From the NCBI RefSeq assembly GCF_023507705.1, contig NZ_JALBGD010000008.1, forward strand, positions 186,001 through 250,000: a stretch of DNA of 64,000 nt, written 5' to 3'. Each line of letters begins with the position of its first letter. The first letter of the stretch is position 1. A program made the translations under genes and the position numbers. The notes below the pieces were generated by a model. The model did not search any database, was not told the DNA's origin, and worked only from the letters and a program-made list of their open reading frames with translations. This document shows positions 22,425 through 30,857 of the stretch, one piece after another. Origin of the DNA: Stappia sp. WLB 29. Its GTDB lineage: Bacteria > Pseudomonadota > Alphaproteobacteria > Rhizobiales > Stappiaceae.

Positions 22425-22467
22425 CGCCGCGAACGCTGGCTCCAGCATTCGCGGCGATCGTGTTTTT
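22425..22467. terminator. Bidirectional intrinsic terminator
   Basis: A 15-bp inverted repeat, arms 22425-22439 and 22442-22456 with a single mismatch and a two-base loop, is followed by a T-rich run (GTTTTT) on the + strand and preceded by A-rich sequence. It sits between two convergent transcription units and could stop both. Confidence 0.85.
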
Positions 22468-22514
22468 GACAGAGCCGAAGGCGGCGTCCCGATGGAGCCG
22501 CCCCGATCAAGTCG

Positions 22515-23153
22515 TCAGGATGCCTTGGCGGCCGTCTCTTCGACGGTCTCGGCCACCGCCTCGGCGCCGCTCTTGGTGCGGTCGCGTGCGCGCTTGGCCA
22601 GTTCCTTGCCCTTTTCGAACTGCTCCTTGTAGAAGGCGCGCATCTTGCTGGCGTCGAAGTCCATCAGCGAGCCGCCATCCTCGTAGTGGCGGGCGATGGA
22701 ACGGCCGACAGCATAAGTCGACGCGCCGGCCACGACCGGCAGCGACACCATGCCGACCATCCAGCCGATGCCGGGGATGAGCTTTGTGGCGCTCGCCGCG
22801 ACCGCATAGCCGGCCCCGTAGCCGAGCACGCCGCCAGCCAGCGCATAGATTACCTTGCGGCCCATCTTGTCGGAGAAGGGCTTGCCGTAGAGCTGCGAAA
22901 GCTTCTGGATCATGCGCAGCTGGATCGCCACCACTGCGGCGATGTCGAAGATCGCCACCGGCACGATGCTGGCCGCCACAGAGGCGAGCACATAGTCCTT
23001 GGTGAGGCTCTCGGCCGTGAGCTGGCGGGCGATGTCGTCGTCGGACAGCGTGGCCGCTTCCGGAGCCTCGCCCTCGATCGCGTTTTCCACGTCCGCCTCG
23101 ATCTCGGCGTCGCTGGCCGCAGCGGTCTTCTCGGCAGTGCTCTTGGTTGCCAT
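22515..23153 (-). CDS. DUF697-like membrane protein, unknown function
   Basis: The chosen ATG (23151-23153) has AGGAG seven bases upstream; an in-frame GTG two codons earlier lies too close to that ribosome site. The 212-residue product has an acidic, Ala/Glu-rich N-terminus (about 1-45), then hydrophobic segments around an FDIAAVVAIQ stretch and a glycine-rich GGVLGYGAGY stretch, and a charged Lys/Glu tail. The pattern of a DIAAV-type helix followed by YGKPFSDKMGRKV resembles the DUF697 region of YcjF-like proteins. It lies downstream of, and on the same strand as, a second DUF697-like gene and a ParA-like ATPase. Confidence 0.65.
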   Translation of the reverse strand: MATKSTAEKTAAASDAEIEADVENAIEGEAPEAATLSDDDIARQLTAESLTKDYVLASVAASIVPVAIFDIAAVVAIQLRMIQKLSQLYGKPFSDKMGRKVIYALAGGVLGYGAGYAVAASATKLIPGIGWMVGMVSLPVVAGASTYAVGRSIARHYEDGGSLMDFDASKMRAFYKEQFEKGKELAKRARDRTKSGAEAVAETVEETAAKAS

Positions 23154-23338
23154 CCACACTCTCCTGATGCTGTCCGAAGGCGCCTGTTGCGCGAGGATCC
23201 GAAATGCTGCCGCCGGAAGCGGACTGAATGATTTCCGGGAAATTCCGAGGAAACGGTACTCTTTCGAATCGAAAAAGGAAAGACTTGCAACCTGTTGCAG
23301 CCTGCTTTCGGTGCGATTTTCGCCCCGGGTGGTCCGTT

Positions 23339-24019
23339 TCAGCCCTTGGTGCCCGCCCCCTCGACCGGCTCGCCGCGTTCCAGCCGCTCCACGAACACAT
23401 CGCCGATCACCCGCGTCAGTGCGACGGCGGCGGCGGCGGTCACGGTCATGCCGACCAGGTTCGGACCCGGCGCCATCCTGAGCAGGCTGGTGGTGGTGAA
23501 GCTGGCGATGCCCGGCGCGCCGACGCCGGCCAGCAGCGACAGGGCAATCCGGCCGCTGCGGTCCCGGCCGAGCGGGATCCTGTAGCAGCGCGACAGTTCC
23601 CGCAGCATCCGCGCGACGAGGGCGGCGACGGCGGCAAGATCCACCCAGGGCAGCGGCACGAAACCGGCAAGTCCCGCCAGTGTCGAATGCCGCTCGATGA
23701 TCAGTCGCGCCCGCGCCCGGCGCAGCGCACTGCCCGTCGGCGGACGCGTCGCAACCGCGCGGCCTTGGGGAGGGGATGTTTTCGCCTGTTCCGCCGTTTC
23801 CTCTGCCGCAGCGGCAGGACCGGCCACCGTCTCCGCTTCCGGGGAAGCGACGTCGGCTGCCGGGGCCACCTTGGCCTCCGTCTTCCTGGCCGGCTCGCTT
23901 GCCGGCGCGGCAGGGGCGGGCTGCGCCTGCGGCGTATCTTCTGCCTGTTCCGCCGCGTGCATCTCGCGGCGGATATCGTGGATCGTGTGCTGCAAGGTCC
24001 TGGGGAGTTTCCGGCTCAC
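23339..24019 (-). CDS. DUF697-domain protein coupled to a ParA-like ATPase
   Basis: The GTG start at 24017-24019 overlaps the TGA of the ParA-like gene (GTGA), so the frame extending further upstream is a shadow of that gene. The 226-residue product has a basic N-terminus, a low-complexity Ala/Pro/Glu region (about 25-100) and a C-terminal DUF697-type domain with PLPWVDLAAVAALVARML followed by glycine/alanine-rich hydrophobic helices. It shares the D-(I/L)-AAV helix and the following I/Y-PLGRD..GR pattern with the gene downstream, so the two look like diverged copies. Function unknown. Confidence 0.7.
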   Translation of the reverse strand: MSRKLPRTLQHTIHDIRREMHAAEQAEDTPQAQPAPAAPASEPARKTEAKVAPAADVASPEAETVAGPAAAAEETAEQAKTSPPQGRAVATRPPTGSALRRARARLIIERHSTLAGLAGFVPLPWVDLAAVAALVARMLRELSRCYRIPLGRDRSGRIALSLLAGVGAPGIASFTTTSLLRMAPGPNLVGMTVTAAAAVALTRVIGDVFVERLERGEPVEGAGTKG

Positions 24020-24672
24020 GCGCTGCGCACCTTTCGTGTCGCCAGCAGGGCCTCGACCTCGCCGGCCAGTTCCTGCACGTCCTGCGCCGCCGCGCCGTCC
24101 GGTTGGGTCAGCGTCGGCGTCGCGCCGTAGAGCGCGGCTTCGGCGTAGGAGACCCGGTTCTGCAGCTCCTGCCGCAGCAGCGGGAACCCGGCCTCTTCCA
24201 GCTCGGCGCGGATGTGGCGGGCGATCACGCTGCCGCGCGTGGTCTGCGTCAGCACGCAGCGGAAGGTCGGGGCCCAGCCCTGGACGCCGGCCATCAGCAG
24301 GCCGACCGTATCGGTCATCCGGTCGACATCCAGCGGCGACGGCTTGACCGGGATCAGCACCAGGTCGGCGACCGCAAGGCCTGCTGCGGTGATCTCGCTG
24401 TCGAAGCCCGGCGTGTCGACGACAATCAGGCCGTAGTCGCCGGCCTGTTCCTTCACCGCCTTCCACATGTCCCGGTCGGCGCGGGCGATCACCGGCAGCC
24501 CGCCGAGCGCCTGCTCGCGCGCCGCCAGCCGGAGCACCGAATGCTGCGGGTCGGCATCGACCAGCAGGACACGCCAGCCGCGCATCCGCCAGTACACGGC
24601 AAGGCAGCTGGCAAGCGTCGACTTGCCACTGCCGCCCTTCAGCGACGCGACGGTGATGACCTGCGCGCTCAT
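24016..24672 (-). CDS. ParA/MinD-family ATPase
   Basis: The 218-residue protein begins with the deviant Walker A motif KGGSGKST (residues 12-19). It then has the VLLVDADPQ switch stretch and the VVDTPG Walker B strand. These are the marks of ParA/Soj-type ATPases that dimerise on ATP and position cargo on DNA or membrane. No ParB gene or parS-like array lies beside it, so it is not the chromosome partition locus. Translation is coupled to a DUF697 membrane protein, which suggests the cargo is membrane associated (inference). Confidence 0.85.
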   Translation of the reverse strand: MSAQVITVASLKGGSGKSTLASCLAVYWRMRGWRVLLVDADPQHSVLRLAAREQALGGLPVIARADRDMWKAVKEQAGDYGLIVVDTPGFDSEITAAGLAVADLVLIPVKPSPLDVDRMTDTVGLLMAGVQGWAPTFRCVLTQTTRGSVIARHIRAELEEAGFPLLRQELQNRVSYAEAALYGATPTLTQPDGAAAQDVQELAGEVEALLATRKVRSA

Positions 24673-24878
24673 GGCCAGTCTGCTCCCTTAAGCTGATTCC
24701 CCGTTTGCACTGCGTTAACTATAGCGCGTTTCGCAAGGACGGGATGCCCATCCCATGGGCGTTTCGGCAAGGGATGCCGGGCGGTTCGCCGGCTGCGCTT
24801 GCGCTTGCCGCTCGTCTCCGACATGAACGCACATGCCGGGGCGCGATCCCCGTTGCCGCACCGCTCCGGGACCCTCTC

Positions 24879-26720
24879 ATGTCGCTCACCCTCGTCACCG
24901 CCGCCGATGCCGCCTTCGTCCCGACGCTGGCCCAGTATCTGGCAAGCGTGAAGGCGAGGGGGCTCGACAGGGACGCGCGCATCGCCGTCTACGATCTCGG
25001 CCTCGATCCGGGCGAGCGGGCACAATTGGCCGCCCGGTTTCCGTTTGCGGAGTTCCTGCCCTTCAGCCTCGTGCCCTATCCCGCCCATGTGGCGCCCTCG
25101 GCAGGCACCTACGCCTGGAAGCCGCTGGTGATCGCCGATGCGGCGGAGCGGTTCGGCGGTCGGATCTTCTGGTTCGACAGCGCGACGCTCTTCCACGACT
25201 CGCTTGCCGAGCCGCTCGCCGAGCTTGCCCGCTGCGGCGTCTATACCCTCTCCGGCCAGTCGAACCTGGCGCAGCGCTGTGCGGCGGACGTGCGCGCCCG
25301 CCTTGCCGTCGAGCCGGCCTTTCTCGACCGCCGCATCCGGGTCAGCGGCGTCGTCGGCTTCGACCTGGGGCAGCCCACGGCTCGCGACATTCTCATCGAC
25401 TGGGCGGAGCTGGCGCTGGACCCTGCGGTCTTCACCCGCGCCGACCGGGCCAGCCACAACACCGACCAGGCGATCCTGTCGATCCTGCTGTTCCGGGCCG
25501 AGGCGGCCGGCCATCTGGTGCTGAACGAGGGCGACATCGACATCAGTTCGCCCCGCCCGGTGCGCTGGATGAGCTCGCGCAACAAGCTCGATCCCGCCCG
25601 CCCGCGCTGGAGCGACCCGCTCGCCCGCCTCTGGTATCGGCTCTACAAGGCCGGCGACCGGGCGAACCTGCGCTGGCAGGACTTCTACCGCCGCCGCATC
25701 CTCGGCCTGCATCGCTGGCCGAAGGAGAATTTCCGCACTTATGTGATGCGGGCAGGCGACCGGGCGCCGACGTCGGTGCCGTGCCCGGCGCTCAGCTATT
25801 ATGCCGATCCCTTCCTGTGGCGGCGGGACGGGCGGCTCTGGCTCTTCGTGGAGGAATTCCGCTATCCCGAGCAGCTCGGCCGCCTCATTGCCATGGAGCT
25901 CGGCGAGGGCCTGCGGCCCGGTCCGCCCGTGCCCCTGACGATGCCCGTCCTGCCGCTGCGCGAGCATGCGTCCTATCCCTTCCTCTTCGAGGCGGACGGC
26001 GCGCTCTACATGCTGCCCGAGACCTGCTCGCTGCAGGCGCTCGATCTCTATGTCTGCGACCGCTTCCCCGACCGCTGGCGCCGGGTGCGGCGGATCTTCG
26101 AGCAGACGGACGCGGTAGACAGCGCGCTTTTCCGCCATGACGGCGCCTGGTGGATCCTCACCTGCGGCAAGCCTCTGGGGCAGGACGGCGCGCGCACGCT
26201 CGCCCTCTATCGCAGCGAGGATCTGCTCACCGGCACGTTCGAGCCGCACCCGGTCAATGCGGAGGGCATCTTCGCCGATGGGGATTACGGCTTCGGCCGC
26301 GGTGCGGGCAGCATCCTGCGCGACGAGACTGGTCTGTTGCGCGTGATGCAGAAGAACCTGACTTACTACGGGCAGGGCGCCGAGGTCCGCCGCATCACCC
26401 GTCTCGATGTGGACGGCTATCGCGAGGAGCCGGCCGAGCGCGACCATCCGCTGGCGCGTCTCGCGGCGCTGGCCTCGCCGCACCACATCGCCCTCCACGA
26501 CGATGTGCTCGCCTTCGATGTCCGGACGCGGGTCGGCTTCGTCTCCGGCCTGCCGTGGATTGGCCGCCGGCTGAGCGCGCTCGATCCGGCGGCCAAGCGC
26601 TTCCTGTCGGGCGCGCCCGGGCTTGCCGGCGAGATCGCCGCGGCGGTCAGCGCGGCGTGTCGGCGCCTGCGGCCAGTCGATGGCCGCCCACCGTCCAGCG
26701 ATCCGCCATGTGACGGATGA
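24879..26720 (+). CDS. Two-domain glycosyltransferase-like protein (GT-A-like plus beta-propeller)
   Basis: The frame is open from 24705, but residues before the ATG at 24879 are low in conserved pattern, and this start begins directly with a Rossmann-type strand (SLTLVTAADAAF). The product is 613 residues. The N-terminal part (about 1-270) resembles DUF1647/GT-A-like transferases, with an IFWFDSATLF acidic strand and an HNTDQAILS motif. The C-terminal part (about 290-560) has the YYADPFLW and HASYPFLFE motifs typical of the propeller domain found with glucosamine inositolphosphorylceramide transferases. It probably takes part in surface-glycan or glycolipid assembly; the exact reaction is unknown. 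Its last 74 bases overlap the end of the convergent gene. Confidence 0.65.
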   Translation: MSLTLVTAADAAFVPTLAQYLASVKARGLDRDARIAVYDLGLDPGERAQLAARFPFAEFLPFSLVPYPAHVAPSAGTYAWKPLVIADAAERFGGRIFWFDSATLFHDSLAEPLAELARCGVYTLSGQSNLAQRCAADVRARLAVEPAFLDRRIRVSGVVGFDLGQPTARDILIDWAELALDPAVFTRADRASHNTDQAILSILLFRAEAAGHLVLNEGDIDISSPRPVRWMSSRNKLDPARPRWSDPLARLWYRLYKAGDRANLRWQDFYRRRILGLHRWPKENFRTYVMRAGDRAPTSVPCPALSYYADPFLWRRDGRLWLFVEEFRYPEQLGRLIAMELGEGLRPGPPVPLTMPVLPLREHASYPFLFEADGALYMLPETCSLQALDLYVCDRFPDRWRRVRRIFEQTDAVDSALFRHDGAWWILTCGKPLGQDGARTLALYRSEDLLTGTFEPHPVNAEGIFADGDYGFGRGAGSILRDETGLLRVMQKNLTYYGQGAEVRRITRLDVDGYREEPAERDHPLARLAALASPHHIALHDDVLAFDVRTRVGFVSGLPWIGRRLSALDPAAKRFLSGAPGLAGEIAAAVSAACRRLRPVDGRPPSSDPPCDG

Positions 26721-27636
26721 CGATGGTGTTGTTGCGGCTTTCGGGCGTGCCTTCGCCGCTGTTGACCCGGCCGAGGCTGTTGGCCCGGTAGAACGACTGG
26801 CGGGTGATCATCTGGAAGCCCGCACGCGCCGCCGGCACCACGTATTTGCGCGCCGCGCAATGGCCGGAGATCCACACGTCGTCGACATAGAACGCTGCCG
26901 GCGGGGCGCCGCGATGGGTCAGCATCCCCTCCATGTCGGGGAAGAAGCGCGGCCGCACCAGATAGCCGGAAAACCCTTGCAGGATGTCGATCTCGCGGCG
27001 CTTGCGCAGACGGCGGGCGCGGATCGGCGCCGGCGGTTGCATGTAGAGATTGCTGCGGATCGTCGTCGGGCGGTCGGTCAGGTCGGCCGGCACCACCCAG
27101 CCGGAGAGGCCGATGGCCGCGTCCCGGTCCGCCTCCGCCTCGCGCGCCAGCACCTTCAGGAAATCCGGCGGATAGATCCGGTCGTCGTCCACCACCACAA
27201 TGGCGGCATCCGCATCGAGGGCGGTGAGGCTGGGAAACAGCTTCGTCGCCGGGCCGAAATCCTCGCAGCGCACGACGGTGACGGTGGCAAGCCTCGACAG
27301 CCATTCGGGGATCTCGTAGCCGCAGTTTTCCCGGCGCGAGTGATACGGCACGTTGAGGCGGATTTCCGCCGGCGGCAGCGACTGGTCGAGCAGGCTCTTC
27401 AGAGTCATGCCGATATGCTCGATGCGGCTCGGGATCGTCGTCAGCGTCACCACCGGGCCGCGTGCGTCCGCCGCCTGCGCCTTTCGGTCCAGCTCGGCGA
27501 TGTCGCGCCGCGCCAGCCTGCGCGCACGAAAAAGATCTGCGATCAGCGTCTCGCCTTCGAAGAAGTCATGGACGGCGATGGCCGTGGCCGCACCGCCGCC
27601 GATTGCGGCCAGCACCAGGCCTGTGACGAACGACAT
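26647..27636 (-). CDS. GT2-like glycosyltransferase, membrane-anchored
   Basis: The 329-residue protein has a short hydrophobic N-terminus (about 3-22) and then a GT-A-type domain opening with VVTLTTIPSRIEHI. The metal-binding acidic motif appears as VVVDDDRIYPP (about 150), and a later AFYVDDVWISGH stretch fits an acceptor/base region. It belongs with capsule or LPS glycosyltransferases of unknown specificity. Its 3' end overlaps the convergent propeller-type transferase by 74 bp. The pair may act on the same glycan (inference). Confidence 0.75.
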   Translation of the reverse strand: MSFVTGLVLAAIGGGAATAIAVHDFFEGETLIADLFRARRLARRDIAELDRKAQAADARGPVVTLTTIPSRIEHIGMTLKSLLDQSLPPAEIRLNVPYHSRRENCGYEIPEWLSRLATVTVVRCEDFGPATKLFPSLTALDADAAIVVVDDDRIYPPDFLKVLAREAEADRDAAIGLSGWVVPADLTDRPTTIRSNLYMQPPAPIRARRLRKRREIDILQGFSGYLVRPRFFPDMEGMLTHRGAPPAAFYVDDVWISGHCAARKYVVPAARAGFQMITRQSFYRANSLGRVNSGEGTPESRNNTIVIRHMADRWTVGGHRLAAGADTPR

Positions 27637-27672
27637 GGGTCCCTTTCCTTGGCCTTTGTTTGCTACGGCTGC

Positions 27673-28242
27673 TCAGAGCGCCTGCTGCCACTCGCGGATC
27701 GCGTCGACCGGCCAGACCAGCATCAGCACGTTGAGGGTGAGATTGTCGCGGATGACGGCCAGCGCCACCAGCTCCATGGCGACGGCCAGCAGCACCGTCG
27801 CCCAGACCGGCAGCCGCAACGCCAGCCAGAAACCGACCAGCATCCACAGCACGTCGAAGACCGAGTTAAGCACGCTGTCGCCGGTATAGCCGGCGGCGAT
27901 GGTGCCTTCCCGGTAGCGGTCGATGATCCAGGGGCTGTTCTCGACAATCTCCCATGCCGCCTCGATGAAGATCGAGCCGACCGCCCGCCAGCCCATGGAG
28001 AGCCTCGGCGTCAGAAGGTGGAACAGGCCGTAGAACAGCATCCCGTGGATGATGTGCGAGGGGGTGTACCAGTCGGAGATGTGCTGCGAATTGTCGGAGG
28101 ATGTGACGTCCGACGTCCACAGCTTGATTTCCCCGCAGGTGCAGATTGGCACCCGCCCCATGGCCAGCAGGATGACGGCGGTCAGCGCGATCAGTGCGAG
28201 CGCGACGAGAAGGGGGAGGGCGCCTTTTCGCGAAAGCGTCAT
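27673..28242 (-). CDS. DUF2585 family integral membrane protein
   Basis: The start is the ATG at 28240-28242; the longer open frame reaching 28749 runs antisense to prfC and is a shadow. The 189-residue product has four to five hydrophobic helices, a CTCGEIKLWTSD segment just after the first helix, a histidine-containing helix (HIIHGMLFYGLFHLL) and WEIVENSPWIIDRYR, the pattern of DUF2585 proteins found mainly in Hyphomicrobiales. Function is unknown. It lies 36 bases downstream of the GT2-like gene and on the same strand. Confidence 0.8.
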   Translation of the reverse strand: MTLSRKGALPLLVALALIALTAVILLAMGRVPICTCGEIKLWTSDVTSSDNSQHISDWYTPSHIIHGMLFYGLFHLLTPRLSMGWRAVGSIFIEAAWEIVENSPWIIDRYREGTIAAGYTGDSVLNSVFDVLWMLVGFWLALRLPVWATVLLAVAMELVALAVIRDNLTLNVLMLVWPVDAIREWQQAL

Positions 28243-28420
28243 CGAGGGGTATCCTGCATTGGGCCGTTTCGGGGGAGGACTTCGCTTGAGCCGCCAGCTA
28301 TGGGCGGTAACGCGGCCATGCGCAAGCGGCACTGGAATTTGCCGGCGCAAGCGACTAGACCTCTGTCCACAAAAAGCGGGCCGCAATCGGCACCGCGCCA
28401 CGAAATTCCATGGAGAGCGC

Positions 28421-30061
28421 ATGAGCCTCACCGAAGCCCGGGCCGAAGGCGGCCGGGAGAGCGGGCCGGACGCGGCAAGCCACCTGTCGCGCCGGACCTT
28501 CGCCATCATCTCGCATCCGGACGCCGGCAAGACGACGCTGACGGAAAAGCTGCTGCTGTCGGGCGGCGCCATTCGCGCGGCCGGCCAGGTCCGTGCGCGC
28601 GGCGAGCGCCGCCGCGCCCGCTCGGACTGGATGAAGATCGAGCAGGAACGCGGCATCTCGGTCTCGTCCTCGGTCATGACCTTCGAGCGCAACGGCATCA
28701 CCTTCAACCTGCTCGACACGCCGGGCCACGAGGATTTCTCTGAGGACACCTACCGCACGCTGACCGCCGTCGATGCGGCGATCATGGTCATCGACGCGGC
28801 CAAGGGCATCGAGACGCAGACGCGCAAGCTGTTCGAGGTCTGCCGCCTGCGCGACATCCCGATCGTCACCTTCGTCAACAAGATCGACCGCGAGGGCCGC
28901 CACCCGCTGGAGGCGTTGGACGAGATCCAGGAGGCGCTGGCCCTCGACGTGGTGCCGATGACCTGGCCGGTCGGCATGGGTTCGGACTTCTTCGGCGTCT
29001 ACGATTGGCAGGCGAAGCGCTTCCTCACTTCCTCGGAAGGGCGCGGCAGCCGCTTCGACAGCATCATTGACGTCTCCGGCCTCGACGATCCGGCCTTCAC
29101 CGAGCGGGTGTTCCCGAACATGCTTGCCGAGCTTCAGGAGAATGTCGAACTCGGGGCCGAGGCCTATCCGGCTTTCGATCGCGAGGCCTTCATGGAAGGC
29201 CACATGACGCCGGTCTTCTTCGGCTCGGCGCTGCGCGACTACGGCATCGAGGAGATCATCCAGTTCATCGCCCGTTTCGGCCCGGCGCCCCATGCGCAGC
29301 CGGCGACGACCCGCATCATCCGCCCGGAAGAGCCGAAGGTGACCGGTTTCGTGTTCAAGGTGCAGGCGAACATGGACCCCAAGCACCGCGACCGCATCGC
29401 CTTCGTGCGCCTGTGCTCGGGCACCTTCCGGCGCGGCATGAAGCTGAAGCATGTGCGCGCCAACAAGACCATCGCCGTCTCCGCGCCGATCTTCTTCTTC
29501 GCCGAGGAGCGCGAGCTTGCCGAGACCGCCTATCCGGGCGATGTCATCGGCGTGCCCAACCACGGCCAGCTGCGCGTCGGCGACACGCTGACCGAGGGCG
29601 AGGAGATCCACGTCACCGGCCTGCCGGCCTTCGCGCCGGAAGTGCTGCGCCGCGTGCGCCTGTCGGACACGATGCGCGTCAAGCAGATGCGCCAGGGCCT
29701 GATGGATCTCGCCGAGGAAGGCCTCGTGCAGATCTTCAAGCCGCAGATCGGCTCCAACTGGATCGTCGGCGTCGTCGGCGTGCTGCAGCTCGATGTGGTG
29801 GTCGATCGCCTGCGCAACGAGTATTCGACCGAGATCGGCTTCGAGGCCGCACCCTTCAGCACCGCGCGCTGGATCGAGTGCGACGACGAACTCAAGCTGC
29901 GCAAGTTCCTGGAGGCCAACCCGTCCAGCGTTGCCCAGGACCGCGACGACCGGCCCGTTTACCTTTTCAAGAACTCTTGGGAGGTAAACTACGTTGGAGA
30001 GAAGAACCCGGACATCCGCTTCCGCGAAACCCGCGAGATCGTGCATACGCCGGAAGGGTGA
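28421..30061 (+). CDS. prfC: Peptide chain release factor 3 (RF3)
   Basis: The 546-residue translational GTPase has G1 SHPDAGKTT (residues 31-39), DTPGHEDF as G3 and NKID as G4, followed by the RF3-specific middle and C-terminal domains. It recycles RF1/RF2 from the ribosome after peptide release. Length is slightly above the usual 525-530 because of about 20 extra N-terminal residues. The ATG at 28421 follows GGAGAG at 28411-28416, a good ribosome site. The frame open before this start has no RF3 similarity. Confidence 0.97.
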   Translation: MSLTEARAEGGRESGPDAASHLSRRTFAIISHPDAGKTTLTEKLLLSGGAIRAAGQVRARGERRRARSDWMKIEQERGISVSSSVMTFERNGITFNLLDTPGHEDFSEDTYRTLTAVDAAIMVIDAAKGIETQTRKLFEVCRLRDIPIVTFVNKIDREGRHPLEALDEIQEALALDVVPMTWPVGMGSDFFGVYDWQAKRFLTSSEGRGSRFDSIIDVSGLDDPAFTERVFPNMLAELQENVELGAEAYPAFDREAFMEGHMTPVFFGSALRDYGIEEIIQFIARFGPAPHAQPATTRIIRPEEPKVTGFVFKVQANMDPKHRDRIAFVRLCSGTFRRGMKLKHVRANKTIAVSAPIFFFAEERELAETAYPGDVIGVPNHGQLRVGDTLTEGEEIHVTGLPAFAPEVLRRVRLSDTMRVKQMRQGLMDLAEEGLVQIFKPQIGSNWIVGVVGVLQLDVVVDRLRNEYSTEIGFEAAPFSTARWIECDDELKLRKFLEANPSSVAQDRDDRPVYLFKNSWEVNYVGEKNPDIRFRETREIVHTPEG

Positions 30062-30117
30062 GTCTGGGGTGAGCCGGGGCGCTTCACGGCGCATGGAAGT
30101 GCAGGGCGATGAGGCGG

Positions 30118-30140
30118 AAGGCGTAATGAGTGCGCCTTTT
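30118..30140 (+). terminator. Possible weak terminator after prfC
   Basis: A six-base stem (AAGGCG 30118-30123 with CGCCTT 30133-30138) is followed by only a short T run. It could end the prfC transcript. Confidence 0.35.
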
Positions 30141-30143
30141 CCT

Positions 30144-30162
30144 TGCATTGCACAGCAATGCA
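30144..30162. promoter_or_regulatory. Palindrome between prfC and the NUDIX gene
   Basis: TGCATTGC-ACA-GCAATGCA is a perfect eight-base inverted repeat with a three-base centre, set in AT-rich DNA about 90 bases before the NUDIX start. It has no T run, so an operator is more likely than a terminator. The binding protein is unknown. Confidence 0.4.
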
Positions 30163-30251
30163 TCCTATTTAATACCAATAGCCGTTTGTTCGACGGCTTC
30201 TTGATTCTGTGCGTTCCGTCAAAGGCTAAGTGATCGAAGGGGGCTTGTGCC

Positions 30252-30761
30252 ATGGCCCTGGCATTCCCGACCGTACCGAAGGCATCGACCCGCGTCTCAC
30301 GCGTGCTCGAAACCCTGCGCCTTTGGCTCGGCGGCAAGCCGGAGGCGGTGCAGGTCGCAGCTCTCCCCTGGCGGCGGGATGCCGGGGGGCGCCTCTTGGT
30401 GCTCCTCGCCACCAGCCGCGACACCGGACGCTGGGTCCTGCCCAAGGGGTGGCCGCAAAAGGGCCGTTCGCTCAGCGAGACGGCCGCGGTCGAGGCCTGG
30501 GAAGAGGCGGGTCTTTCCGGCCGCATCGGCAGCGATCCGCTCGGCAGCTATTTCTATCGCAAGCTTCTCGACAACGGGCTGCCTCGTCGTGTGCGCGTGC
30601 AGGTCTTTCCGCTGGCCGTCGCCGAGGAGGCGCAGGACTGGCCGGAAAAGGGCCAGCGCGAGCTGCGCTGGTTCTTCCCCGAGGACGCGGCCCGCAACGT
30701 CCACGAGCCGGAACTCGCCCGTATTCTCGGCAATGCCCGGCTTCTGGAGGAGTTGCGGTGA
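30252..30761 (+). CDS. NUDIX hydrolase, DIPP-like
   Basis: The 169-residue protein contains a NUDIX box around residues 75-92 (G-R-S-L-S-E...E-A-W-E-E-A-G-L). The catalytic EExG core is kept, but the canonical Arg of REUxEE is Val. The PKGWPQKGR stretch just before the box is typical of diphosphoinositol-polyphosphate/diadenosine-type NUDIX enzymes common in this bacterial group. Likely substrates are dinucleoside polyphosphates or similar phosphoanhydrides. It is followed by a phosphate transporter gene 96 bases downstream; whether they share a transcript is unclear. Confidence 0.85.
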   Translation: MALAFPTVPKASTRVSRVLETLRLWLGGKPEAVQVAALPWRRDAGGRLLVLLATSRDTGRWVLPKGWPQKGRSLSETAAVEAWEEAGLSGRIGSDPLGSYFYRKLLDNGLPRRVRVQVFPLAVAEEAQDWPEKGQRELRWFFPEDAARNVHEPELARILGNARLLEELR

Positions 30762-30857
30762 TCTCCGTCTCCCTGTTCATCGGCAGGTGACGGACTTGCA
30801 GCCTTCGCTTAGGGCAGCCGTCGCCGGATCGTTACGTTTTGCGCGCAGCATGGCGCC

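Noticed and set aside
24016-24672. Chromosome partition locus (parAB/parS)
   Set aside because: The ATPase is ParA-like, but there is no ParB gene and no repeated parS-type palindrome; the partner is a membrane protein.
24705-24878. N-terminal extension of the propeller-type transferase gene
   Set aside because: Fifty-eight extra residues have no signal peptide or conserved pattern; the ATG at 24879 begins at the fold's first strand.
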